A stretch of 64,000 nucleotides of DNA, from positions 2,925,001-2,989,000 of the forward strand of contig NZ_CP060084.1 in the NCBI RefSeq assembly GCF_014211975.1, written 5' to 3'. The translations under genes and the position numbers were made by a program. A model generated the notes under the pieces. It saw only the letters and a program-made list of their open reading frames with translations, was not told the DNA's origin and did not search any database. Positions 28,123 to 38,045 of this stretch are shown in pieces (position 1 is the first letter of the stretch; every line of letters starts with the position of its first letter). Origin of the DNA: Teredinibacter haidensis (GTDB lineage Bacteria > Pseudomonadota > Gammaproteobacteria > Pseudomonadales > Cellvibrionaceae).

Positions 28123-28767
28123 TCAGGGGTAGGTGCTGGCAAGACGATTAGTGTTTTCCCAAATAAACTCTTCAATAATGTTAGCTGGCACGGACGTGGA
28201 GTCGCCAATGTTGACGTAGTCACCGCCATCAATACGCGCAACGAATCCGTGAACAACACCTGCAAGTGAATATTGCCCTCGGTCACAAGCTAATAAACCG
28301 CCGCCGGAAGTACCGTGATTAACATGGCTCGTTGTATACAGCCTACCGTTCATTTTTTCTTTGTATAAACCTAGCGATAGCTTTTGAGAGGAAGCTAAAG
28401 GGTAGCCAAGCACCCAGACCATCTCATCTGCCTGTAAAGCGTTGCGCTTGAGTTGAACAGGTTTAAGGTGTTTTGTATCGACGGATAATAGTGCCAAATC
28501 ATTATTTTTGTCGATGGAGAGAATACTTGCAGCTCTGTCCTCACCATCAATATGAACGTAGACACTTTCATCCTTATCGATTGTATGTGCGACAGTTATG
28601 ACCATGTTGTCGCCAATAACAACACCGCTACCGAATCCATAGTCACCGGATCGGATCTGGACAACGGCTTGCTTGATCACGTCACCAGGCTGAGAACAGG
28701 TTACTTGGGTGCCAGCTGTCGTACAACCCAGCACAAACACACACAATAGCATTACAATAATTCGCAT
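28123..28767 (-). CDS. Trypsin-like serine protease lipoprotein
   Basis: Encodes 214 residues. MRIIVMLLCVFVLGC is a lipoprotein signal with cysteine 15. The catalytic triad of the trypsin fold is complete: His 61 in VITVAHT, Asp 90 in KNNDLALL, Ser 154 in NHGTSGGGLL. Motif FGSGVVIGDNMVITVAHT is like that of DegP/V8-type proteases, but there is no PDZ domain and the length is close to a bare protease domain. It should act in the periplasm, tethered to a membrane. It is convergent with the repeat-rich lipoprotein and has no operon partner. Target unknown. Confidence 0.85.
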   Translation of the reverse strand: MRIIVMLLCVFVLGCTTAGTQVTCSQPGDVIKQAVVQIRSGDYGFGSGVVIGDNMVITVAHTIDKDESVYVHIDGEDRAASILSIDKNNDLALLSVDTKHLKPVQLKRNALQADEMVWVLGYPLASSQKLSLGLYKEKMNGRLYTTSHVNHGTSGGGLLACDRGQYSLAGVVHGFVARIDGGDYVNIGDSTSVPANIIEEFIWENTNRLASTYP

Positions 28768-29864
28768 ATAAGTAGCACCTAAGTATTACCCAGTTTGGCT
28801 CGATTATAAGCATAGAGAATTATTTGTCACCCGAAAAAACACGCTTATTCAAAAATGGTTTTTCAGCGGCAAGAACCCCTCAAAAAGCGTTAGATGCATT
28901 TAGGGGAAGTAATTTGGAAGATTAGGGCAAGCGAGTTAATACATCGACAGCTGTAAGGTTGTATTGATCCTAACCGCATAAAGCCACTATCAGGCTCTGA
29001 GGCTGTCGCACGGAGTTGCGCGCAAACCAGAAACTACAGTATGGTAAACGTTAAAGACAAGATTACATTTTACAATCTAGAATTAACCAAGATGGATTAA
29101 GTACTGCTGATATTGGCGCGTAATTAAACGTTTGAGCACTAGTGATCGTTTTCCGGTATCCACTCCACACAGCGTTGATTATACTAACAACCTTGTTTAT
29201 GATCGTGACCGTCACTCGGCCGACGTTGTGGAACTGAGTCAAATCGACCCTCTCAGCGGAGACAAGGTTGTATTTGTTGCATAGAACTGCTCGGCACACT
29301 ATTTAGTATCTTTCCTGTCGCGCGATTAATAAAATATTTTATTCAAATCTCCCGAAAAAGGGACAGTTCACTTTCTCAACCCGGCTACTGCTTTTTCCAA
29401 AAAGGTTGGGTAGGTTTATTTAATCTAAACGAATAGAGAGAGCGGCGTGCATACCTCACCCATATTTATCTGTGGGCGTACACCTCTAGTGAGGTTAGTT
29501 GGAATATAGTTCGCGCATACCTCGTTAACCACGAACTAATGTAAAGTTCAAAACAGCCAAAAAAATATTGCCTTGCGCATCTCGTAAGGTTTCCGCTCTC
29601 CCTTTTAATACTATTTTTTCATGTGAGGTTCTTTAAGTAAATCAAAAAAACCACACAAGATTCAATTTTTACTCTTGCCCGGAAAACTAACGTATTATAC
29701 TCCGCTCTGTTTTACTCAAAAAAATAAATCAAGTGCTTAGATCATACAACAACGTAATATTTTAATATCGAATACTGAGATGCGTCTTGTGCATTTCATC
29801 TCACCTGACCATATCGTTGTTCTGTGGTTTGGTGCATCAATGAGAACAGCAAAATGGAGTTTCT
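28768..29864. other. 1.1-kb intergenic region
   Basis: No gene is supported; the 78-codon minus frame at 29063-29299 has no recognisable family or ribosome site. An imperfect inverted repeat, ACCTCAC (about 29452) with GTGAGGT (about 29488), could form a cruciform. The end of the region is AT-rich promoter DNA for the beta-barrel gene. Confidence 0.4.
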
Positions 29865-30527
29865 ATGAATAAAGTATTATTTTTTCTTTGCCTATCGATT
29901 GTATCAAAAACAGCTTTTGCTGAAGGGAAATGGTCTGCGGAGTTCCTATTGGGAAATGGTTCTTTTGACCTATCATCTGGAATTTCCGGAACTTTCGACG
30001 ACGAAATATTTTCAGAAAAGATCGAAGTTCCAAACATTGACAATACCGCAATATATGGCCTTAGAGGAACTTACACATTCAATAGCTATATAGGCATTGA
30101 ATTTGGCTACCGTGATTTTGGAGAATCGGAGTCTGAATATATTGACGACTTTGACGATACGATAAACGACAAAATCAAAACTGACGCAATACTTTTTGGT
30201 GTGAAAGGCGCTTACCCAATATCATCAGATTTTTCGGTCAATGGGCGGATCGGACTGGCAAACTGGGGGATAGACAGTAAATCAACAGACTCGTCTACTC
30301 CCGGCGAAACGTATAGAAGCAACGAGGACGGGCAAGACATATACTATGCAGTAGGCGGAGAATACAGCTTTAACGAGAAAATGTATGTGGGGCTAGAGTA
30401 CGCGATTTACCCACTAGAGTGGACGAATTCAGAGAAGGGCGAGCTAGAAAACATCCAATATGAATACACAATAAAGCAAAAGCTCGAAATCCAAACGGTT
30501 TCTTTATCAATAGGAATAAAGTTCTAA
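29865..30527 (+). CDS. Small outer-membrane beta-barrel protein
   Basis: Encodes 220 residues; GGAG lies ahead of the ATG. Signal peptide MNKVLFFLCLSIVSKTAFA is cut before EGKW. The mature protein alternates polar and aromatic residues in about eight strands (for example YGLRGTYTFNSYIGIEFGYR, AVGGEYSFNEKMYVGLEYAI) and ends SLSIGIKF with a terminal Phe, the usual signal for BAM insertion. Loops are acidic (SESEYIDDFDDTIND). It resembles the OmpX/OprF-N opacity-type family. Function unknown, perhaps adhesion or stress resistance. Confidence 0.78.
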   Translation: MNKVLFFLCLSIVSKTAFAEGKWSAEFLLGNGSFDLSSGISGTFDDEIFSEKIEVPNIDNTAIYGLRGTYTFNSYIGIEFGYRDFGESESEYIDDFDDTINDKIKTDAILFGVKGAYPISSDFSVNGRIGLANWGIDSKSTDSSTPGETYRSNEDGQDIYYAVGGEYSFNEKMYVGLEYAIYPLEWTNSEKGELENIQYEYTIKQKLEIQTVSLSIGIKF

Positions 30528-30546
30528 ACGGTATAAGCTTTACGTA

Positions 30547-30580
30547 AGCTGGAGAAGCATCGCCGGATGCTTTTCCAGCT
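30547..30580 (+). terminator. Strong hairpin after the beta-barrel gene
   Basis: AGCTGGA-AAGCATC pairs with GATGCTT-CCAGCT around loop GCCG, with small bulges. It starts 20 bases after the stop codon. The U-tail is poor (GATAAAAG), so it may protect the mRNA 3' end more than terminate. Confidence 0.5.
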
Positions 30581-30756
30581 GATAAAAGCCGACATATGAT
30601 TGGTTTAAACGTTAGTCGGCGGTGACTGGCTTACTATCCCCCCCCATAAAACCTCGCAGCATCTATTCTACAATTTCGATCTTTGAAAATCGTCACTGCA
30701 AAACGACGTATTATCGAGCCTACCCACATCGCACTATTTTACCGCCGCCAAGCCCA

Positions 30757-30780
30757 TGGAGGTGGCGATAGCCACCTCCA
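30757..30780. repeat. Perfect 10-bp hairpin with GATA loop
   Basis: TGGAGGTGGC (30757-30766) pairs exactly with GCCACCTCCA (30771-30780) over a four-base loop. No U-run follows on either strand. Its role is unknown. Confidence 0.55.
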
Positions 30781-30990
30781 AAACAGTAACGCTATCACAT
30801 ATTAGCTGGTAACGTGTCATTGGCTTGTATCCACGGGCTGCCGCATTATTGTCAAATATTGTGTGTTTCGATCATATACCTCGAAATACTATCTGTGAAC
30901 TCGTACACAACAATCCAGAAAAAAACGCTTTACCGAAAACAAGAGTTTCCCATCCAATAAATCGGTTCTTGGCGAGATAAAAGGAAACCT

Positions 30991-31016
30991 TGAAGTCCAA
31001 ATATATTTGGACTTCA
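30991..31016. repeat. Perfect 26-bp palindrome
   Basis: The 26 bases from TGAAGTCCAAATA to its exact complement TATTTGGACTTCA have no mismatch and no spacer. This could be a binding site for a dimeric regulator or a cruciform. No gene start is close: the nearest gene ends are 464 bases left and 794 bases right. Confidence 0.55.
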
Positions 31017-31809
31017 TCAGCGCTACCTACGTCGAGAGTTCAACTAAAACTCAATAAAGCCGTATTTGTGCAACGCATTATGATGCGGCCAGATATATTT
31101 ATGGGGAAGCTCGTACGATATAATGTCTCGATGCACCATTTTCCTCGGTATAGCGCGACGTGAAGCCCCACGACCAAACCACAGCTATGCAGTTTTCTGT
31201 CGTATTTTTTGCCACCGACAAACTGACACCGACGTTTAACTGTATTCGCTTTCCCGACAGAAGCGCTACGATTGTTTTACTTGAAACACCCAAGCTTTTT
31301 AAGTTGTTTTAAACGCTGTGCCGGCTGAAACCTACACTTAGCTTTCCTTCCGGAAACAGAGAATAGGTCTCCATCGACTAACTCGCTATCTTACGTAAAC
31401 AGGCGATAACACTTAATACCATAGAAAAACCGCCGCTACGATAAAAAACCAAGCGGAACGACGGAGGGGGCGTAGGAAACCTCTGAAAAACTGTTGCTAT
31501 AACACATTACAAGCACAATGAAAGCAACAATCGTCGCCAGCAGTTTAAACTTCATTGCGGGCCGATAATTCTTGACTAACCCTCTAGAAAATGGAGTTCC
31601 ATTGAATGTACCCGATTATTGCCCATTATTATGCAACGCAAGCTTCCGACTGCTAGGAATATAAGCAAAGATGGACAATATATATTTTGCCTAAAGGTAC
31701 ATGCTCTTTAGTGACCAACTCCAAACTTCCCCCCCTCTGAAATCAAGAGTGTAAGCTGTGCGCCCTACCCTCTCTATTCCATTCTCACTGCGCTCTGTTA
31801 AGGTTCGTG

Positions 31810-34800
31810 CTACACACTTTTAATTGCCCTCGATTTCCAGAGATAATAGATTGAAGGCAAGACTAACAGTGATAGAAATAGCGCGCTTACCATTCCTCCT
31901 ACCATAGGCGCGGCCAGCCTTTGCATAACCTCCGATCCGGTTCCGCCACCATACATAATGGGAAGTAGCCCGACGATGGTTGCACTCGTCGTCATTAAGA
32001 CGGGCCTTACTCTTAGTGCTGCGCCATTAATGACTGCCTGCTGTATATCTCTTTCTGTTAACTCTTTAGACGCGCTGCGATTATTTTCCAGCAACTGTCG
32101 AAAAGACTGATTAAGATAGACCAGCATAATTACGCCTATCTCGACCGCGACACCTGCTAATGCGATAAAGCCGACACCGACTGCGATAGAAAAATTAAAC
32201 CCTTGCCAGTACATTAACCAGATACTGCCTATCAGTGCCAACGGTAATGTTCCCATCAGGATGGCCACTTCGATAAAACTTCTGAAGTTCATATACAGCA
32301 GGAGGGCAATGATCGCCAGGGTGAGAGGAATAACATAATTGAGTTTGGCTTTTGCTCGCTGCATATATTCGTACTGCCCAGACCAACCGATAGAATACCC
32401 CGCCGGAAGTTTTATCTGTTCGGATACCACTTTCTGCGCATTTTCGACGTAAGAACCAATATCAATACCGTCTATATCGACAAAGGTCCAGCCGTTAATT
32501 CGCGCGTTTTCGCTTTTGATGCCCGGAGGGCCATCTTCAATTTTCACTTCAGCCACATCGGCTAATGCAATGCGCTCTCCACGGGCCGTCACGATAGGCA
32601 AAAGGGCGAGCTGCTCTGGCGAATCCCTATACGATTGCGGGTAACGAATATTGACAGGATAGCGCTCCAACCCCTCCACAGTATGTGTTATGTTCATACC
32701 GCCAATTGCCGAAGCAATAACCTGTTGCACATCGGAAATGTTCAGGCCGAAGCGTGCAGCTTTTGCCCTGTCGATATCCACATTCAAATAGCGACCACCC
32801 GCTACACGTTCGGAGTAGACAGACGCAGTACCTTCTACTTTTTCTAAAATATTTTCCAGCTGCTTACCTATTTCCTGAATAACCGCTAAATCCGGGCCCG
32901 CGACTTTAATGCCTACGGGCGTTTTAATTCCCGTGGCCAACATATCGGTTCGTGTTTTAATCGGCATAACCCAGGCGTTTGTGACCCCGGGCAGCTTAAC
33001 CAGTGCGTCAAATTCTTTTTTAAGGCTCTCGGTAGTAAGGCCGTCCCGCCATTCTGTTCGCGGTTTTAATTGGATAAAGGTTTCGATCATTGTCAGCGGC
33101 GCAGGGTCAGTTGCCGTATCCGCCCTACCAATTTTCCCAAAAACGGTTTCAACCTCAGGTACAGTCGCGATTAGCTTGTCTGTTTGCTGTAAAAGCTCTC
33201 GCGCCTTACCGATGGAAATACCTGGATAGGTGGTAGGCATATACATTAAATCACCTTCATCCAAGGGTGGAATAAATTCGCTGCCTATTTTCCCTAGTGG
33301 AATAGCAATAGTAGACAATAAAATCAGTGCTATCAGCAATATTGTTTTGGGGTAATCGAGGGCCTTTTTAAGGCATGGCATATACCCCGATATAAGTAGC
33401 CGGTTGATGGGATTTTTATTTTCAGGTAGCACTCGCCCTCGAATAAAGTAGCCCATCAAAACTGGCACAAGCGTAATAGCCAGTGCCGCCGATGCCGCCA
33501 TAGCATAGGTTTTGGTATAGGCCAGCGGGCTGAACATCCGCCCTTCCTGTGCCTCGAGTGTAAATACCGGAACAAAACTGACGGTGATAATTAGCAAACT
33601 AAAAAATAGTGCTGGCCCAATTTCGGAAGCGGATTCAGCCACAACGCGCCAGCGATTTTCCTTGGTGAGCGGCGTCTGCTCCATATGCTTATGCATATTT
33701 TCAATCATCACAATCGCGCCATCAATCATGGCGCCAATCGCAATCGCAATCCCACCAAGGGACATAATATTGGCATTAATCCCCTGTGCATGCATGATGA
33801 TAAACGCGGTAAGTATGCCCATAGGCAAACTGATAATGGCTACCAGTGACGAGCGCACATGAAACAAAAAAACCATACATACCAGTGCAACCACTACGAA
33901 TTCTTCTAGCAATTTTCGCCATAGGTTGTCTACTGCGCGTTCAATTAAACCAGACCGATCATAGACGGTTACGATCTCTACTCCGTCCGGCAAACCTTTT
34001 TTTAATTCTTCCAGTTTAGTTTTAACGGCATCAATCGTTGTTTGTGCGTTTTCGCCAAAGCGCATTACCACCACGCCTCCGACGGTTTCACCTTCACCAT
34101 TTAGATCGGCAATACCTCGACGCATTTGAGGGCCTAAACCAATATCGGCTACATCTTTTAACAAAAGCGGCGTACCGTTTTCGTTTACACCAAGAGGGAT
34201 ATTAGCCAAATCTTCGGTACTTTTTAGGTAGCCCGTCGCGCGCACCATGTACTCAGCTTCCGCCATTTCCACAACAGAGGCACCGACCTCTTGGTTTGCG
34301 CGTTTGATCGCCAACTGAATATGCGAAAGGGGGATATTAAAAGCGCGCAGTTTCTCTGGGTTCACCGTAACTTGATATTGTTTCACCATACCGCCAACAG
34401 CGGCAACTTCAGATACACCTGGCACGGTCTGTAATTCGTATTTTAGAAACCAATCCTGCAAGCTTCGCAACTGGCTGATATCATTTTTCCCCGTTTTATC
34501 GATCAAGGAATAGATGTATACCCAGCCCACACCCGTTGCGTCGGGCCCCAGCTGCGGCTTGGCCGCGTCGGGCAAAGACGGTGCGACCTGACTCAGGTAC
34601 TCCAAAACACGGCTTCTGGCCCAATATAGATCGGTATCATCATCGAAGATGACGTATACATAAGAGTCGCCAAAAAAAGAATAGCCCCTTACCGTAACGG
34701 CTCCCGGGACAGATAACATAGCGGTAGTTAAAGGGTAGGTGACTTGGTCTTGGACAACTTGTGGTGCCTGCCCGGGGTAGGACGTTTTAATAATCACCTG

Positions 34801-34935
34801 CACGTCGGACAAATCAGGAATGGCATCCACAGGCGTATTTTTCAACGAAAACAAACCGAAGCCTGCAATAGCAAAAGCTGCAAGCAATACAAAAAAACGA
34901 TTGCCGACCGACCACCGAATAATAGATTCGATCAT
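31810..34935 (-). CDS. cusA: Copper/silver RND efflux pump CusA
   Basis: Encodes 1041 residues, the normal length for CusA/CzcA. Twelve membrane helices with two large periplasmic loops. Motifs: NTPVDAIPDLSDVQVI at the start, the proton-relay helix GGIAIAIGAMIDGAIVMIEN, and the periplasmic segment VMPIKTRTDMLATGIKTPVG, whose Met belongs to the Cu(I)/Ag(I) site set of CusA. The IGAMIDG form is characteristic of the monovalent-metal (CusA) branch, compared with other divalent-metal branches. It drives metal out with proton import, working with CusB and CusC. The gene follows cusB after three bases. Confidence 0.93.
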   Translation of the reverse strand: MIESIIRWSVGNRFFVLLAAFAIAGFGLFSLKNTPVDAIPDLSDVQVIIKTSYPGQAPQVVQDQVTYPLTTAMLSVPGAVTVRGYSFFGDSYVYVIFDDDTDLYWARSRVLEYLSQVAPSLPDAAKPQLGPDATGVGWVYIYSLIDKTGKNDISQLRSLQDWFLKYELQTVPGVSEVAAVGGMVKQYQVTVNPEKLRAFNIPLSHIQLAIKRANQEVGASVVEMAEAEYMVRATGYLKSTEDLANIPLGVNENGTPLLLKDVADIGLGPQMRRGIADLNGEGETVGGVVVMRFGENAQTTIDAVKTKLEELKKGLPDGVEIVTVYDRSGLIERAVDNLWRKLLEEFVVVALVCMVFLFHVRSSLVAIISLPMGILTAFIIMHAQGINANIMSLGGIAIAIGAMIDGAIVMIENMHKHMEQTPLTKENRWRVVAESASEIGPALFFSLLIITVSFVPVFTLEAQEGRMFSPLAYTKTYAMAASAALAITLVPVLMGYFIRGRVLPENKNPINRLLISGYMPCLKKALDYPKTILLIALILLSTIAIPLGKIGSEFIPPLDEGDLMYMPTTYPGISIGKARELLQQTDKLIATVPEVETVFGKIGRADTATDPAPLTMIETFIQLKPRTEWRDGLTTESLKKEFDALVKLPGVTNAWVMPIKTRTDMLATGIKTPVGIKVAGPDLAVIQEIGKQLENILEKVEGTASVYSERVAGGRYLNVDIDRAKAARFGLNISDVQQVIASAIGGMNITHTVEGLERYPVNIRYPQSYRDSPEQLALLPIVTARGERIALADVAEVKIEDGPPGIKSENARINGWTFVDIDGIDIGSYVENAQKVVSEQIKLPAGYSIGWSGQYEYMQRAKAKLNYVIPLTLAIIALLLYMNFRSFIEVAILMGTLPLALIGSIWLMYWQGFNFSIAVGVGFIALAGVAVEIGVIMLVYLNQSFRQLLENNRSASKELTERDIQQAVINGAALRVRPVLMTTSATIVGLLPIMYGGGTGSEVMQRLAAPMVGGMVSALFLSLLVLPSIYYLWKSRAIKSV

Positions 34936-34938
34936 GGT

Positions 34939-36525
34939 TTACTCCTCCCCCTGGTGCGAACCGTGGTTGGAGTGATCCATTTGAGAATGGTCCATCTCTG
35001 CATGATTCATCTCTTTTTGATCCCTTCGCGCATGATCAAGCTCACCTTCAGCGACGCCTTGGCTCAAAATATGAACACCAGAAATTTCATAACTTCCGTT
35101 ATCCAATTTACTAATTTCCATATGCAGGGTCGTTCCCGACGTCAGCGTTTCAAACTCAACGTTTGAATTCACTGAAAAATTCATTGTCATGGAAGGCCAA
35201 TCCCAGTCGGCTATTTCCTCGTGACTTGCTGTCACCATACGGTTGTCGACCATAACGCTTTTGATTTCACCCTCGACCCACACCGAAGCGGGCTGATCGT
35301 CTGCGTGATGCATTCGTTTGAAATCAGAATTTTTGCTCGATTCAGAATCAAGCAGGAATTGCGCAGAAGTTACCACTTTCTCTCCCTCCTTCAGCCCGTC
35401 AATTATTTCTGCAACAGTTTGATCCGAGCGCCCGACCTTAACGGCTACCGATTTAAAGCTACCGTCCCCCAGCGCAAGAACCACCCGATCCTGACTCCCT
35501 GTTCGAATCAAAGCTTCACGCGGAATAACAAGTAGCTGCTCTTCGCTATTGGTGTGCACGGAAATTTGCGCAAACATATTGGGTTTGAGTTCACGCTGAG
35601 TATTTTCGAAGCTTAAACGAATGCGTACTGTGCGTGTTTTACTGTCCAGTGTTGGGTAAATATATTCCACTTTCCCATTCCAAGCCCTACCAGGCAGGTA
35701 ATCCAATGTCATCGTAACGGGATCGCTCACCTTTACCAGTGATGCCTGACGTTCAAATATCTCAGCCTCGATCCAAACCTTATCAAGCGCGCCAATACTG
35801 AACATCGTGGTTCCCGGCTGAACAAAAAATCCTTCGCGAATATTCAGATTATCAACCACGCCACTTTGCGGTGCGTAGAAATCTATCGTCTGCTGTATCT
35901 TGAGCGTACGTTTTAATTCCTGAACAAATTTTCCAGATATTTGAAGGGCCTTTAGTCGATTTTCCGACGCTTGAATTAAGCGAGAGTTTTTACGGTTTAC
36001 CGCAAGAACCAACTCTTCTTGCGCGTTAACTAATTCAGGAGAATACAGCGAATATAAGGGCGTGCCTTTTTCTACCGGGTCACCCGCTGCCTTAACGAAA
36101 AGTTTCTCGACCCAGCCAGAAACGCGAGGATGAATATGAATCAGTTTGTTTTCGTCATATTGGACATAGCCGACCGTAACAATTTCGGTATGAAGTGGCT
36201 TGCGAACAGCCAGCCCTGTTCTAACGCCAAGATTATTAATAACGTCGGGAGAAATATAGATTGTCCCCGGACCAGCATCGTTTGCATTGGAGCCTTCATC
36301 GTAGACGGGTATTAAATCCATCCCCATCGGCGAAAGGCCAGGTTTATCTCTACGATAGTTCGGGTCCATTGGCGCCACCCAATACAATGGTTTTTTGTCA
36401 ACACTGGCGCGCTCACCACCTCGCTGACCTCCGTTAGATAATAATAACGTTAGCGCTGCTCCGACAATCAATCCGCCAACGGCTGCGAAAAGTGTTACCG
36501 GCTTAATAGAATGTGACTTATTCAT
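34939..36525 (-). CDS. cusB: Efflux adaptor CusB with fused CusF-like domain
   Basis: Encodes 528 residues from ATG 36525, which has GGAG upstream and overlaps the end of cusC by eight bases. After an N-terminal membrane anchor comes a heavy-metal-binding domain (YWVAPMDPNYRRDKPG, LSPMGMDLIPVYDEG), then the barrel-sandwich hybrid and coiled hairpin of the adaptor. Residues about 415-490 form a CusF-like domain with its metal site signature DWDWPSMTMNF (Trp and two Met). A His/Met tail follows, with repeats MNHAEMDHSQMDHSNHGSH. In E. coli CusF is a separate chaperone. Here it is tethered to the adaptor. Confidence 0.93.
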   Translation of the reverse strand: MNKSHSIKPVTLFAAVGGLIVGAALTLLLSNGGQRGGERASVDKKPLYWVAPMDPNYRRDKPGLSPMGMDLIPVYDEGSNANDAGPGTIYISPDVINNLGVRTGLAVRKPLHTEIVTVGYVQYDENKLIHIHPRVSGWVEKLFVKAAGDPVEKGTPLYSLYSPELVNAQEELVLAVNRKNSRLIQASENRLKALQISGKFVQELKRTLKIQQTIDFYAPQSGVVDNLNIREGFFVQPGTTMFSIGALDKVWIEAEIFERQASLVKVSDPVTMTLDYLPGRAWNGKVEYIYPTLDSKTRTVRIRLSFENTQRELKPNMFAQISVHTNSEEQLLVIPREALIRTGSQDRVVLALGDGSFKSVAVKVGRSDQTVAEIIDGLKEGEKVVTSAQFLLDSESSKNSDFKRMHHADDQPASVWVEGEIKSVMVDNRMVTASHEEIADWDWPSMTMNFSVNSNVEFETLTSGTTLHMEISKLDNGSYEISGVHILSQGVAEGELDHARRDQKEMNHAEMDHSQMDHSNHGSHQGEE

Positions 36526-37930
36526 TTTCATCTCCAACAGAAACGCTCGCAACCTTAGGCAACGCTGCTGCTTCAAATGTAGTTTTCTCGTATTTGGCAA
36601 CCAAAAAGTAATTGAGTTGAGCTATGGCTTTTTGAATATCAACCTCTATATTTAGCGCATCAATTTTCGCATTGAGCTCACTTATACGCGCACGCACGAC
36701 TTCGGAAAAATCACCATTATCATTGGTGTAGGCAGTTAGGGACGCTTCAGCCTGTTCGGACATCTCTTTAAGTAATCGAGTATCAAAGAGTGTTTTGCGA
36801 TCATTCAGGCGAATATAATTAACTTCTGCCGCAGCGAAGCCTGACCTTAATTGGCGTAAAGCCAATGCACGCTCTGTTTTAACAGCCTCCTTTTCTGCCG
36901 TCGCCGCCTGCACCTGCTTGTCTTGACGTTTGCCAGTGAAGAGGGGGACGTCAAAACTGACGCCTACAGACAGAAAATTAGATCGATCATTACCCATTGG
37001 ATCGGTATCGCGCATACCGTAGCTCGCATTCACCCCCCACTGAGGCTTATAGCTTTGCTTCGCCAGCGTCACCCCGGATTCACCCGCACTTACTTTTTGG
37101 TCAATGCTCTTGATTTTGGGGTGTTCGCTTAACACTTCGGCCAGACGCTCGCGTTTTGACGAGCTGTCTGGCGCCCCCACAAGATCAGACATGGGTGTGC
37201 CCAGCTCCACTTTTTCTGGCATTTTAATAGCCAAATCGTAACGGTCATTCATAGACCCATCACTAACGAGCCATTCGCCTAGCATCGCCAACTGCATTTC
37301 TCTCTGCTGTTGCAGCGTCGTCAGCCGATCCTCCAAACGGGTAAGTTCCAATTGCGCCCGCACAAAATCCTGCTGACGAGTGCGACCCGATGCCGTGGTA
37401 TAACTCGATTGCGCCACATCTACAAGATGCTCAAAAAGTCCCCTCTCCTGTTTAATTAGCGCGATGGTCTTTTGCCGACGAAACACCTCTAGCCAGTGGC
37501 CTGCTACAACCACAGCGGTACTGGCCTTTCTATTTTCGCGCACAAAAGGTTGTGCCCGGCTGAGCATTTCGAGTTTTTCCTGTCGCAACGATAGGGTTTT
37601 TCCGCGAGGAAACATTTGGCTCACACCCACTTTGAACTGAGTCATACCTTCCTGGGTAAAATCAAAACTGTCGATAGGAACATTGGCCATTCCCACACTC
37701 ACGGTTGGATCCGGTAGCGTGCCAGCACTGGCACTTAGCGCCTCGAGATTTGCCTGGCGAAAGCGGCTGCCGCTGAGCCACGGGTCGTTCGCCTGGGCAT
37801 TCTGAATAGCCTCTGTCAAAGAATACTCTTTAGCAACAGCGTCGGTCCCAACGATGCAGGCAAGTAAAATGATCACTGCGCCCAGGGGCCGGAGCATTAT
37901 AGTGTTTAGACTTTTGGTTAAATCGTTCAC
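36518..37930 (-). CDS. cusC: Outer-membrane efflux channel CusC-type
   Basis: Encodes 470 residues. A signal peptide (about 1-33, ending TDAVA) precedes two TolC/OEP repeats, with long helical hairpins (GRTRQQDFVRAQLELTRLED) and strand regions (SNFLSVGVSFDVPLFTGKRQ). It lacks a lipobox, unlike E. coli CusC, and is nearer the TolC-like channels of CzcC-type operons. It completes the tripartite pump. First of the three pump genes; the Cys/His-rich gene lies 115 bases upstream. Confidence 0.88.
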   Translation of the reverse strand: MNDLTKSLNTIMLRPLGAVIILLACIVGTDAVAKEYSLTEAIQNAQANDPWLSGSRFRQANLEALSASAGTLPDPTVSVGMANVPIDSFDFTQEGMTQFKVGVSQMFPRGKTLSLRQEKLEMLSRAQPFVRENRKASTAVVVAGHWLEVFRRQKTIALIKQERGLFEHLVDVAQSSYTTASGRTRQQDFVRAQLELTRLEDRLTTLQQQREMQLAMLGEWLVSDGSMNDRYDLAIKMPEKVELGTPMSDLVGAPDSSSKRERLAEVLSEHPKIKSIDQKVSAGESGVTLAKQSYKPQWGVNASYGMRDTDPMGNDRSNFLSVGVSFDVPLFTGKRQDKQVQAATAEKEAVKTERALALRQLRSGFAAAEVNYIRLNDRKTLFDTRLLKEMSEQAEASLTAYTNDNGDFSEVVRARISELNAKIDALNIEVDIQKAIAQLNYFLVAKYEKTTFEAAALPKVASVSVGDENE

Positions 37931-38018
37931 AAGAACGCCCTCGAAAAATTTTCTCGGCTAAAGACGCCAGAGAGAGTGGAAACTTAGAGGGATTTTTATG
38001 CCCTCAGCTAACAAAACG

Positions 38019-38033
38019 CCGTCTTACAGACGG
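38019..38033 (-). other. Small hairpin between the Cys/His-rich gene and cusC
   Basis: CCGTCT (38019-38024) pairs with AGACGG (38028-38033) over a three-base loop, just downstream of the stop of the 38046 gene. It may lower or stabilise expression of the pump genes; no U-run follows. Confidence 0.35.
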
Positions 38034-38045
38034 ACCAATCCTGTA

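Larger units (their letters stand above)
30528..31809. other. 1.3-kb intergenic region with three dyads
   Basis: No gene is supported; a 64-codon minus frame at 31099-31293 has no recognisable family. Within 470 bases lie three strong inverted repeats (30547-30580, 30757-30780, 30991-31016), listed separately. The end beyond 31500 precedes the stop of cusA and shows no strong terminator. Confidence 0.45.

Noticed and set aside
31099..31293. 64-codon minus frame between the palindromes and cusA
   Set aside because: No family and no start signal; likely chance.
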